64,000 nucleotides of DNA from contig JACKEY010000004.1 of assembly GCA_020632755.1 (NCBI GenBank), positions 372,001-436,000 of the forward strand, in the 5' to 3' direction. Below, piece by piece: positions 25,158 to 33,259 of the stretch (positions within the stretch are counted from its first letter, which is position 1; every line of letters begins with the position of its first letter). The notes below the pieces were generated by a model. That model searched no databases. It was not told the origin of the DNA and was given only the letters and a program-made list of their open reading frames with translations. The stretch comes from Alphaproteobacteria bacterium (GTDB taxonomy: Bacteria > Myxococcota_A > UBA796 > UBA2385). A program made the position numbers and the translations under genes.

Positions 25158-27808
25158 GTCGTCTCCGGGACAGGGGAGGGGAGCGTAGCCGAGGGCGAAG
25201 GTGCCGGCTGCTCGCCGTCCCCCGGATCGGGGTCGGCGTCGGGGTCGGCGAAGAACGCCTCGAGGCGCGCGAGCACCGACCGGGACGGTCCGGTCACACG
25301 GCGCGCCGGCGGCAGCGACGCCAGGAAGACCCGGCCGTACCAGCGCTCGTGGACCCGTCGGTCCAGGATGACCACCGCGCCACGGTCGTGCTTCGTGCGC
25401 ACCAGCCGACCGAAGCCCTGGCGCAGGCGCAGCACGGCCTGGGGCAGGGCCCAGGCCCGGAAGGGGTCGATGCCCTGGGCTTCCAGCCGCTCGTGCCGGG
25501 CCTGCTGCACCGGCTCGGTCGGCACCCGGAAGGGCAGCCGCGGGATGAGCACCAGCCGAAGCGCCTCTCCGGCCACGCTCACACCCTCCCAGAAGCTGTC
25601 CGTGCCGAACAACACGGCGTCGCCTCGCTCGCGGAACCGGCGCAGCAGGTGGCCTCGCCCGGCCTCGCCCTGCTTGAGCAGCAGGAAGCCGGGGCCCAGC
25701 TCGCCGCTCTGCATCGCGTCGGCTGCCGCGCGGTGCAGGTCGTCGACCAGGGTGTAGCTGGTGCACAGCACGAAGACGCCGCCGCCGCTGGCCTGGATGG
25801 CGCGCACGACGAACCGGCGGGCCCAGGCCAGGAACTGGGGGCTGTCCGGGGGAGGGAAGTCGCGGGGGAGGGCGAGCAGGGCCTGGCGCTCGTAGTCGAA
25901 GGGGGAGGGGAAGACGCCCGTGCGCACGGAGAGCCAGCCCTGGCCGGGAGGAGGAGGCTCGGGCTCGGCGCCGTCGTCGGGGGCCGGCAGCCCCAGCCGG
26001 CCGCGCATGTGGCCGAACCGGCCGTGCACGGTGAGCGTGGCCGAGGTCAGGATCGTGGCGTGCTGCTGGCTGAACAGGTGCTCGCGCAGGGACGGGCCGA
26101 CGTCGATGGGGGCGCTGGCCAGCACGGCGCGCTGGGGGCCCCGGCGGCTGCGATCCAGGCCGATCCACTGCACCCGCTCGGGGTCTTCCTGGTTCAGCGC
26201 GGCGGCGACGGCGGCTTTCTCTTCGAGCCGCGCCTGGGTGCGTCGCAGGTCCATCAGCGGCTGCGGGCTGTTCTGGATCACCTCTTCGGGCAGCGGGGCC
26301 AGCAGGCGCTCGAGGGCCTGGATGCGGGCGGCGGCCTGGTCCAGGCGACGGGCGACCTCGGCGACGGACGGCGCGATGTGGTGGCGCCAGCGCTCCTCGG
26401 CCCGCAGGCTGGTCGAGACGCGCAGGGCCTGGTCCTCGCCTCCTCCTCCTCCCCCTGCCGTCAGCTCGTCGGCCAGGGCCTGCAGGCCGGCGGGCACCTC
26501 GTCGCGCAGGGCGGTCAGGTCGGCCTCGACCAGGTCGGCCTGGGCGACGAGCCTGCGCGCGGCGTCGGGGTCGAGCTCGGGCGCGTAGCGGGCCTTGAGC
26601 CGGGACAGGGCGCCCCGCTGGCGCTTGCGGCCGAGCAGCGGCGCCACGGCCCGCGTGACCGCGGTCGCGGTGAGCTCGGCGCCCAGCAGGCCGGTGGCGG
26701 CGTCTTCGAGGTGGTGGGCCTCGTCGACGACGACCCGATCGAAGCGCGGCAGGATGCCCTCGCCGCCGGTCTGGCGCTTGAGGACCAGGTCGGCCAGCAG
26801 CAGGTGCTGGTTCACGACGACGACCTGGGCGCGGGCCGCGTCGCGGCGGGCCTCGTAGTACAGGCAGCTGGCGAAGTGGGGGCAGCGGGCGCGCAGGGTC
26901 TGGTCGTGGTCGCTGTGGATGCGTTCCCAGGCGGCGTCGTCGACGGGGAAGCCCAGGTCGGCGCGGCTGCCGCGGCGGTGGTCGGCCGCCCAGGCGCCGA
27001 CGGCCCGGATGGCCTGGCCGACGGCGTCGACGCCTTCTTCGGCCTCGTCGAGGGATACCTCGTCCAGGGCCTCGGCCAGGCGCCGGCGGCAGATGTAGTT
27101 GCTGCGGCCCTGCAGCACGGCGGTCTCGACATCCAGCCCGGCGCGAGCCAGGAGCGGCAGGTCGCTGGCGGCGAGCTGGCCCTGCAGGGTGATGGTGAAG
27201 GTGGCGATGGCCACGCGTCGGTCCGATGCCTTGGCCCACAGCGCTGCGGGGACCAGGTAGGCGAGCGACTTGCCCGTGCCGGTGCCGGCCTCGAGCGCGG
27301 CGACGATCGGCTCGGCCTTGCTGCCGTGGACCAGCGCGTCCAGCACGGCCAGGGCCATCTCGAGCTGGCCGGGGCGGGGCTCCCAGCCGGGGACCGTGGC
27401 GGGCAGCCGCTCCTCGAAGAAGGCCCGCACCTCGTCCGGAGAGACCTGCACGACGGCCGGGCGATGGGGCTCGACGACCCACAGCTCGGCGGTGACGGGG
27501 CTGTTGGTGATCACCATGCCCACGCCGTCTTCGCCGTAGCGGCCGGCCAGGTACAGGTCGGCGTCGCTGGCCCGCAGCAGGCCGCTGGGGTGGTTGTGGA
27601 TCACCACGTCCCCGGGGCGGGGGGCGTAGAGCAGGGCCGGCACGGCGCCTTCGTTGCCGCGGCAGTGCACCTCGATCTCGGCCACGCGGCCCGCCTCGTC
27701 CAGCCGCCCGACGGCGAACACCTCGACGCCGCCTGCATCGGCGATGGCGGCGCGAAAGGCCGCGGCGGCGTCCGGCGTGAACCGGGGCGGGTGGGGGCAA
27801 TCGATCAT
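25154..27808 (-). CDS. JAMM-domain (RadC-like) fused to a DinG/Rad3-type DNA helicase
   Basis: An 884-residue fusion. Residues 1-115 form a JAB/MPN-like domain with an intact JAMM zinc motif: Glu near 45, HNHPSG at 71-76, Ser 81 and Asp 84 (H-x-H-x7-S-x2-D, as in RadC). The remainder is an XPD/DinG superfamily 2 helicase: Walker A EAGTGTGKS (173-181), DEAH at 362-365, a HATILTSATLTV motif and the motif VI QGFGRLVRTKHDRG. Three of the usual four Fe-S Cys are visible (240, 309, 315); the fourth was not found. DinG-type enzymes unwind damaged or R-loop DNA in 5'-3' direction. GGAGGG before the ATG supports the start. The C-terminal 30 residues are Asp/Pro-rich. Confidence 0.88.
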   Translation of the reverse strand: MIDCPHPPRFTPDAAAAFRAAIADAGGVEVFAVGRLDEAGRVAEIEVHCRGNEGAVPALLYAPRPGDVVIHNHPSGLLRASDADLYLAGRYGEDGVGMVITNSPVTAELWVVEPHRPAVVQVSPDEVRAFFEERLPATVPGWEPRPGQLEMALAVLDALVHGSKAEPIVAALEAGTGTGKSLAYLVPAALWAKASDRRVAIATFTITLQGQLAASDLPLLARAGLDVETAVLQGRSNYICRRRLAEALDEVSLDEAEEGVDAVGQAIRAVGAWAADHRRGSRADLGFPVDDAAWERIHSDHDQTLRARCPHFASCLYYEARRDAARAQVVVVNQHLLLADLVLKRQTGGEGILPRFDRVVVDEAHHLEDAATGLLGAELTATAVTRAVAPLLGRKRQRGALSRLKARYAPELDPDAARRLVAQADLVEADLTALRDEVPAGLQALADELTAGGGGGGEDQALRVSTSLRAEERWRHHIAPSVAEVARRLDQAAARIQALERLLAPLPEEVIQNSPQPLMDLRRTQARLEEKAAVAAALNQEDPERVQWIGLDRSRRGPQRAVLASAPIDVGPSLREHLFSQQHATILTSATLTVHGRFGHMRGRLGLPAPDDGAEPEPPPPGQGWLSVRTGVFPSPFDYERQALLALPRDFPPPDSPQFLAWARRFVVRAIQASGGGVFVLCTSYTLVDDLHRAAADAMQSGELGPGFLLLKQGEAGRGHLLRRFRERGDAVLFGTDSFWEGVSVAGEALRLVLIPRLPFRVPTEPVQQARHERLEAQGIDPFRAWALPQAVLRLRQGFGRLVRTKHDRGAVVILDRRVHERWYGRVFLASLPPARRVTGPSRSVLARLEAFFADPDADPDPGDGEQPAPSPSATLPSPVPETT

Positions 27809-27913
27809 GCCGCCCTCCGTAGCGCGTCGGCGCGGCGGGTCGGACCGGCCCGCGGGACCGGCCCATCGGACCGGCCCTTCGGACAGCTGCCGCGAACAGA
27901 GGTAGAACACCGC

Positions 27914-28873
27914 ATGTCCCGCCCCCTGCCGCCGCTCGTCGGCCCGCCCGACCTCGAGAACTACGTGCACTTCGGCGCCCACGGCGCGACGCTGCAGGTG
28001 CCGGCCCGAGACTTCCGCGCGCAGGGGCTGGCGGTGCTGGTGCTGCTGCCGGTGCTGTCGATGCTGATCGGCCTGCTGGTCGTCGCCATGACCTCCGGCA
28101 ACCTGGGGCTGGTCGTCGGCGCCGCGGTCGCTGCCGGCGGTAGCCTGCTGTCGGTCATGGGCGGCGTGGTCATGTTGATCCGGGCCCCGGGCAAGAGCGC
28201 CGACAGCCAGGTGTTGATCCACACCGACCGCCGGGTCGTCGGGCAGGGCGTGGCCGTCGGCCCCGGCGAGCTGGTGTCGCTGCGGGTCGGTCAGCCCCAG
28301 CCGATGCTGAAGTGGCTGGGCGTCATCGGCAAGCGATCCGACGGCAGCGAGGTCGTGCTGCTGGGGCGGCTGCCGCCGGGCCGGGGGCGGACCATCGCCG
28401 CCCTGGGCGAGTGGCTGGGGAGCGCGTTCGGCGTGCCCGTCGACACCCGCGTCGCCCGGTCGGGCACCGGTCGCAAGCCCGAGCACGCCGCGGCCATGTG
28501 CTACGTGCCGGTCCAGGGCATCGGCTTCATGTACTCGGTCTACACGCTGTTCGTGTCCGACGACCCGCTGGTGCGGTTCTCCGCGAAGCAGAGCCTGTCC
28601 TTCCAGCTGCTCACGGGCGGCGCGACCTTCGCGGTCGTCGGTGGCGCGATCGGCGCCGCGATGGCCGGCCAGCGGCTGGGGGTCGAGCCCGCGGCCGCCG
28701 GGGCGGTGTTCGTGCTCGCGGCCGGCTTCGCGGTGCTGTTCGCGCTGCTGCGGCTGGCCTTCATGATCATCGCGGCGATCAAGGCCCTGTCGGGCAAGGC
28801 CTGGCCGATGCCGGTCTTCTCGATCCTGTCGCGGCGCTGGCTGACGCCGGAGCTCGAGGCACCCCGAGCGTAG
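27914..28873 (+). CDS. Polytopic membrane protein with DUF4870/Tic20-like C-terminal domain
   Basis: A 319-residue membrane protein. Two hydrophobic helices (about 38-58 and 65-90) precede a soluble middle part (about 95-185). A C-terminal segment shows the DUF4870-type pattern: MCYVPVQGIGFMYSVYTLFVSDDP, then VRFSAKQSLSFQLL, followed by two or three TM helices. Proteins of this family are inner-membrane proteins of undefined function. AGAGGT lies about ten bases before the ATG at 27914. It is divergent from the JAMM-DinG gene (105 nt) and convergent with the glucan phosphorylase gene. Confidence 0.7.
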   Translation: MSRPLPPLVGPPDLENYVHFGAHGATLQVPARDFRAQGLAVLVLLPVLSMLIGLLVVAMTSGNLGLVVGAAVAAGGSLLSVMGGVVMLIRAPGKSADSQVLIHTDRRVVGQGVAVGPGELVSLRVGQPQPMLKWLGVIGKRSDGSEVVLLGRLPPGRGRTIAALGEWLGSAFGVPVDTRVARSGTGRKPEHAAAMCYVPVQGIGFMYSVYTLFVSDDPLVRFSAKQSLSFQLLTGGATFAVVGGAIGAAMAGQRLGVEPAAAGAVFVLAAGFAVLFALLRLAFMIIAAIKALSGKAWPMPVFSILSRRWLTPELEAPRA

Positions 28874-28886
28874 GACGGTCAGTCCT
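28872..28886. terminator. Weak candidate terminator hairpin
   Basis: AGGAC, loop GGTCA, GTCCT, located between the convergent stops of the membrane protein and the phosphorylase gene. The stem is only five pairs. Confidence 0.2.
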
Positions 28887-30942
28887 GGTCGGCGGCCCTC
28901 CGTCGCTGGATCTCGCCGCGCGGGTCGGGCGCGAACACGCCGGCCGGATCGACCCCGGCCTGTTCCTGGCAGCCATCCGCCCGGTAGAGCAGCGCCAGGT
29001 AGTCGCGCACCATGCGGTTGGTGTTGAACACCGGCATGCAGGTCGCGACGGCGTGCGCCATGCGGCGGGCCCACTCGGCGGGGTCGGCGAAGGCCGGGAG
29101 CACCTCGGTCTCGAGCGTCCGGTAGAGGTGGTCGGCGTCGAAGGCGTCCTGGGCGGTGACGTCGGCCCAGTCGCGGTCGTCGCCGAGCGCCCAGCCGTTG
29201 TCCCCGTCCCAGGCCTCGGGCCACCAGCCGTCCAGGATGGACAGGTTCAGGTTGCCGTTGATGGCGGCTTTCTGCCCGCTGGTGCCGCTGGCCTCGCGCG
29301 GGCGGCGCGGGTTGTTCAGCCACACGTCGGCGCCCTGGGTCAGCAGGCGGCCGAGGGCCATGTCGTAGCCGGGCACGAAGACGACGCGGCCGCGGAAGCG
29401 CGGGTCGCGGCTCCAGCGCACGACCTCGGCCACGATGGCCTGTCCGAGGGCGTCGGCGGGGTGGGCCTTGCCGGCGAAGACCAGCTGCACGCCCCGGTCC
29501 AGGATGGCCAGCAGGCGGTCGGGGTCGCTGAACACCAGGTCGCCGCGCTTGTAGGGGGCGAACCGCCGCGCGAAGCCGATGGTCAGCTGGTCGGGGTCCA
29601 GCACCGGCTTGCCGACGCGGGTGCGGACCGCGTCGACCATCCGGCTGCGCTGGGCGCTGCGGGCGGCCAGCCAGGCGTCGGTCGGGATGTCGGCGGCGGC
29701 GGTCCAGAAGTCGCGGTCGCGCAGGTGATCGGTCCACCCGGGCAGGTGGGCGTCGAACAGTGCCGCCAGGTCCGGCCCCAGCCAGGCGGTCGGGTGCACG
29801 CCGTTGGTGATGTGGCCGATGCGGTGGGGCAGGCGCCGCCACATGTCGCGGCTGACCTCGCCGTGCAGCCGGGACACGCCGTTGGCGGCACGGCTGCCCT
29901 TGAGCGCGAGCACCGTCATGCACAGGGTCTCGTGGATGTCGCCGGGGCGGATGCGGCCGGCGTCCATGAAGGCGCCCTGGGGCAGGCCCAGCGCCTCGCG
30001 GTAGCCGACCAGCGCCGGGTCGACGACGTTCCAGTGGAACCGGTCGTGGCCCGCGGGCACGGGCGTGTGCGTGGTGAACACGCAGCGCTCGCGTGCGTCT
30101 GCCCAGGCCTGCTGCGCCCCCAGCCCGGCGTGGATGCCGCGGCCCCACAGCTCCAGCACCAGGAAGGCGCTGTGCCCTTCGTTCATGTGGAACACATCGG
30201 GGCGGATGCCCAGCCCGTCGAGGGCCCGCATGCCGCCCACGCCGAGCAGCACTTCCTGGGCGATGCGCGTCTCTTCGTTGCCGCCGTACAGGTTGCGCGT
30301 GAGCACGCGGTGCTCGAGGGGGTTGGCGTCGTAGTCGGTGTCCAGCAGGAACAGCCGCACGCGGCCGACCGTCACCTCCCACACCCGGGCATGGAACCGG
30401 TGGCGGCCGTGGGGGACCTCGACCTCGAGCTGCGCGCCGTCGGTGTCCAGGGCCGGGCGCAGCGGCAGGCGGCCGGGGTCGTTGACCGGGTAGGCCGCCA
30501 CCTGCTGGCCATCGTGGATGACCTGCTGGAAGTAGCCGCGGGTGTAGAACAGGCCCACCGCCACCAGGTCCAGGCCTTCGTCGCTGGCGCTGCGCAGGTG
30601 GTCGCCAGCCAGCACCCCCAGGCCGCCGCTGTAGATCGGCAGGCTCTCGTGCAGGCCGAACTCCATGCAGAAGTAGGCGACGGACGGGCCGCGGTCGGTC
30701 GGCAGGGCGGCTGCGTGGTACGCCGCCCGCCGTGCGATCAGGGTCTCGGCGCGCGCGGCCCAGCCGGCCGGTGCCCGGTCGAGGTGGGCTTCCTGCAGCA
30801 GGGCGACCGGGTTGTGGTTCACCGCCACCCACAGCTCGGGGTCGAGGTCCGACCAGATGGCCTCGGCGTCGGGCCAGGTGGTCCAGATGAGGTCGTGGGC
30901 GACCTGCTGGAGGCCTTCGAGGAGGGAGGAGGCTTCGGTCAT
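28879..30942 (-). CDS. glgP: Alpha-glucan (glycogen) phosphorylase, short bacterial type
   Basis: A 687-residue GT35 phosphorylase that releases glucose-1-phosphate from glycogen-type glucans with pyridoxal phosphate. It belongs to the shorter TIGR02094-like branch. The N-terminal signature is VAYFCMEFGLHESLPIYSGGLG, then AGDHLRSASDEG. Mid-protein landmarks are VFHMNEGHSAFL, FTTHTPVPAGHDRF and HITNGVHPTAW. The PLP loop EASGTSGQKAAINGNLNLS contains the cofactor Lys and is followed by DGWWPEA. The chosen ATG at 30942 gives MTEASSLLEG, matching the family N-terminus; an upstream in-frame start is possible, and the ribosome site is weak. No other glycogen gene lies in the window. Confidence 0.92.
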   Translation of the reverse strand: MTEASSLLEGLQQVAHDLIWTTWPDAEAIWSDLDPELWVAVNHNPVALLQEAHLDRAPAGWAARAETLIARRAAYHAAALPTDRGPSVAYFCMEFGLHESLPIYSGGLGVLAGDHLRSASDEGLDLVAVGLFYTRGYFQQVIHDGQQVAAYPVNDPGRLPLRPALDTDGAQLEVEVPHGRHRFHARVWEVTVGRVRLFLLDTDYDANPLEHRVLTRNLYGGNEETRIAQEVLLGVGGMRALDGLGIRPDVFHMNEGHSAFLVLELWGRGIHAGLGAQQAWADARERCVFTTHTPVPAGHDRFHWNVVDPALVGYREALGLPQGAFMDAGRIRPGDIHETLCMTVLALKGSRAANGVSRLHGEVSRDMWRRLPHRIGHITNGVHPTAWLGPDLAALFDAHLPGWTDHLRDRDFWTAAADIPTDAWLAARSAQRSRMVDAVRTRVGKPVLDPDQLTIGFARRFAPYKRGDLVFSDPDRLLAILDRGVQLVFAGKAHPADALGQAIVAEVVRWSRDPRFRGRVVFVPGYDMALGRLLTQGADVWLNNPRRPREASGTSGQKAAINGNLNLSILDGWWPEAWDGDNGWALGDDRDWADVTAQDAFDADHLYRTLETEVLPAFADPAEWARRMAHAVATCMPVFNTNRMVRDYLALLYRADGCQEQAGVDPAGVFAPDPRGEIQRRRAADQD

Positions 30943-31136
30943 GGAGGCGTCCGCGCGGGAGGGCTGGGCAGGCCGGGAGACGGCGTGCGGGAGGACACAG
31001 TCTGAACCCGTCGGGGAAGCGTTGTCCAATCTTGAGTTACGCCCGGGCCTCCGAAGCCCCGCAGCAGGTTCCGGGCGTGCGCTTCCTCGGGCCCGGTTCC
31101 TTGCCGCCAGCGGGGGGCGTACAGTACGCCCCAGCC

Positions 31137-33140
31137 ATGGACCGCACCCACGCCAGCCCGACCGCCCTCGACCTGGTGCTCGCCGACTTCCCGTCGAGCA
31201 GCACCTCGGTCAACGCCGCCAGCGCCCTGCTGGACATCGTGCCCTGGGGCGAAGCCATCGACGCCGCCGGCGGCCTGGAGGCGCTGGCGAACGCCCGCCC
31301 GTGGGTGCCGCGCCAGGGGGCTGGCGCCGACCCTGCGCTGATCGAAGCAGCGCGGAGTGGCTCGGCCGACGACGGCCCCGCGGAGGCGCTGCAGGTCGCG
31401 CGCGCCCTGGACACGGGCGACGACGTCATCGACATCCGCACGGGCATCGACACGGCCCTGTCGATCTACCGGGCGGTGCGCGACGGCGAGAGCCCGCTGG
31501 CCGAGCTGCAGGAGCGCCAGGAACAGGACGCCGTCTTCAAGCTGCTCGGCCTGGGCGAGATCGCCTGGCGCCTGTTCGACGGACCGCCCATCGAGCGGGC
31601 CCGGACGATGCTGTCGCTGCAGGCCGGCCGCGACCTGGTGGCCTGGCTGGCGGCCGCCGAGATCGCGCTGCCCTTCCTGCTGCTGCAGCGGCACCAGACC
31701 GCCGGTGTGCTGCGGCCGATGGTCGAAGCCCACCGCGTCGCCCAGGAAGAGCGCCTGGCGTCGCTGGTCGGCCGGGCCGCCGTCGACGGCTCGGCCCACG
31801 TGGCCGGGCACCTGCTGAGCCTGCTCGACACGCTGGCCCTGAACAACGCGAAGCGCCTGCACCTGGTCGCCAAGGTCGCGGGCGGTGCGCTGGACGCGCT
31901 CGCCACGCCGATCGCGGGCATGCGCAAGGCCCTGGCCAGCGGGGCCGATGCCCTGCCGGTCTACCGCCTGCTGGTCGGCCGGCTGGTGGCCGAGGCCTGC
32001 CTGCGGGACGCCGCGCTCGCCGCGGATCCCGACGTGCCCCTGCCCACGGCGCCGGCCGAGCTGCAGGGCATGCTCATCGAGCCGACGCTGTCCCTGCTCG
32101 ACGCGCTGGGGGCGGACCCGCTGCCGGAGCCTGAGCCCGAGCCCGTCCCGGAGCCCGAGCCGGAGCCCGAGCCGGAGCCGGCACCCGTCCCGGAGCCGGC
32201 GCCCGTCCCGGAGCCGGCGCCCGTCCCGGAGCCGGCGCCCGTCCCGGAGCCCCCCGCGCCGCCTCCGCCTCCGAAGCCCACGGCGGAACCTCCGCAGACC
32301 TGGACGCCTCCGCCTCCGCCGCCGCCCGCCATCGACCGGCCGGTGTTGCTGACCCCCGAGGTGACGCCCGATCCCGAGCCCGCGCCTCCTCCCGAGCCCG
32401 CGCCTCCTCCCGAGCCCGCGCCTCCTCCGGAGCCCGCGCCTCCGCCCCCGCCTCCCCCGCCTCCTCCTCCGCGCACCCGCACGGTCACACCCGCCGACGC
32501 GCCGCCGGACACGCCGCGTTTGTCGCCGCCGGTGCCGTTGCTGGCGCCTGCCGTGACCATGGACCTGGAGAGCGCCGAAGAAGCCGGCCTGCGCGAGCCC
32601 GAGCCCCCGGTGCCCGAGCCCCCAGCGCCGGAACCCCCCGCGCCCGAGCCTCCTCCTCCCGAGCCCCCTGCGCCCCCCGACGCCGGTGCCTCGATCGACG
32701 ACGACGACGACGAGACCGACCTCGTCGAGCGCACTCCCGAGCCCGCGCCCCCTCCGCCCCCCAAGACCGCCGCCCCCCGCCCGGCCCCGCCCGCCCCGGC
32801 CCAAGCCGCCCCCCGCCCGGCCCCGCCCGCCCCGGCCCAAGCCGCTCCCGCTCCCCCCGCCGCTGGCCCTGCCCTCCCTGGAGCCCGGAGCCCGCAGCCC
32901 GAAGCCCGCTCCCCCGCAGCCCGCAGCCCGCAGCCCGCAGCCCGCTCCCTCGCAGCCCGCCCCCTCGCAGTCCGCCGCCACCGTCCCCGCCACCACCGCC
33001 CCGGCCCCGCCCAAGAAGCGTGGCTGCCTGGGCTGTGGCCTGCTCATCGTCGTGCTGGGCATCGGGCTGGGCGGACTGGGCGCCGTCGGCGCGGGCGCCG
33101 CGTGGTGGGCGGCCGACCAGGGCTACATCCAGCTGCCTGA
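31137..33140 (+). CDS. Pro-rich protein with helical N-terminal domain; appears frameshifted near its C-terminus
   Basis: The open frame gives 667 residues. Residues 1-320 are a helical domain without recognised family (for example IVPWGEAIDAAGGLEAL and LLLQRHQTAGVLRPMVEAHRVAQEE). From 325 to about 575 it is Pro/Glu/Ala-rich, with short tandem repeats (PEPAPV and PEPAPP units). After about position 32870 the frame reads into Arg/Pro-rich nonsense, while the +1 frame continues sensibly to a TM segment (see next entry). The intact protein was therefore probably about 690 residues with a C-terminal TM helix. The ATG at 31137 lacks a strong ribosome site. The Pro-Glu rods suggest a periplasmic spacer, but this is not a TonB: the TM helix is at the C-terminus and no N-terminal anchor was seen. 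Confidence 0.65.
   Translation: MDRTHASPTALDLVLADFPSSSTSVNAASALLDIVPWGEAIDAAGGLEALANARPWVPRQGAGADPALIEAARSGSADDGPAEALQVARALDTGDDVIDIRTGIDTALSIYRAVRDGESPLAELQERQEQDAVFKLLGLGEIAWRLFDGPPIERARTMLSLQAGRDLVAWLAAAEIALPFLLLQRHQTAGVLRPMVEAHRVAQEERLASLVGRAAVDGSAHVAGHLLSLLDTLALNNAKRLHLVAKVAGGALDALATPIAGMRKALASGADALPVYRLLVGRLVAEACLRDAALAADPDVPLPTAPAELQGMLIEPTLSLLDALGADPLPEPEPEPVPEPEPEPEPEPAPVPEPAPVPEPAPVPEPAPVPEPPAPPPPPKPTAEPPQTWTPPPPPPPAIDRPVLLTPEVTPDPEPAPPPEPAPPPEPAPPPEPAPPPPPPPPPPPRTRTVTPADAPPDTPRLSPPVPLLAPAVTMDLESAEEAGLREPEPPVPEPPAPEPPAPEPPPPEPPAPPDAGASIDDDDDETDLVERTPEPAPPPPPKTAAPRPAPPAPAQAAPRPAPPAPAQAAPAPPAAGPALPGARSPQPEARSPAARSPQPAARSLAARPLAVRRHRPRHHRPGPAQEAWLPGLWPAHRRAGHRAGRTGRRRRGRRVVGGRPGLHPAA
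32181..32252 (+). repeat. Four 18-bp tandem repeats (APVPEP)
   Basis: Four near-identical 18-base units inside the Pro-rich gene, each encoding Ala-Pro-Val-Pro-Glu-Pro. Such arrays can change copy number by slippage. Confidence 0.85.
32373..32444 (+). repeat. Four 18-bp tandem repeats (PEPAPP)
   Basis: Four 18-base units (cccgagcccgcgcctcct type), in frame, encoding Pro-Glu-Pro-Ala-Pro-Pro. Confidence 0.85.
32769..32840 (+). repeat. Two 36-bp tandem repeats just before the apparent frameshift
   Basis: Two identical 36-base units encoding AAPRPAPPAPAQ. They lie directly upstream of the point where the reading frame changes, in very GC-rich low-complexity DNA. Confidence 0.8.
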
Positions 33141-33210
33141 CGCCCTGGCGGGCAACCAGCCGCAGACGCCCCCCAAGCGTCGGCCCCCCCTGCCGCGCCC
33201 CCGTCGCTGA
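32872..33210 (+). pseudogene. C-terminal TM segment of the Pro-rich protein, in the +1 frame
   Basis: In the frame one base ahead of the main gene the reading becomes coherent: a Pro/Ser/Ala/Gln-rich run, then APAPPKKRGCLGCG, a hydrophobic helix (LLIVVLGIGLGGLGAVGAGAAWW) and a short Pro/Arg-rich tail ending at 33210. The KKRGCLGCG-helix pattern is typical of membrane proteins in this group. This segment has no start of its own. It is most simply the true C-terminus of the preceding gene, detached by a one-base insertion or two-base deletion between about 32860 and 32905. Confidence 0.6.
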
Positions 33211-33259
33211 GAGGTCCCCCCTGCCGCGCCATCCCCGCGTCGCCTCCGAGATCGCCGCC

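Noticed and set aside
27809..30832. Long extension of the JAMM-DinG frame upstream of 27808
   Set aside because: This part is out of phase with the phosphorylase and membrane-protein genes and is Arg/Pro-rich. A good ribosome site lies at 27808, and the extension would run across two other clear genes.
32100..33210. Pro/Glu-rich protein considered as a TonB
   Set aside because: The hydrophobic segment is at the C-terminus and no TonB C-terminal domain or N-terminal anchor was seen.
33020..33259. Upstream part of the aminotransferase open frame
   Set aside because: It overlaps the TM segment of the Pro-rich protein and has poor coding character. Only the CTG at 33221 is kept as an alternative start.
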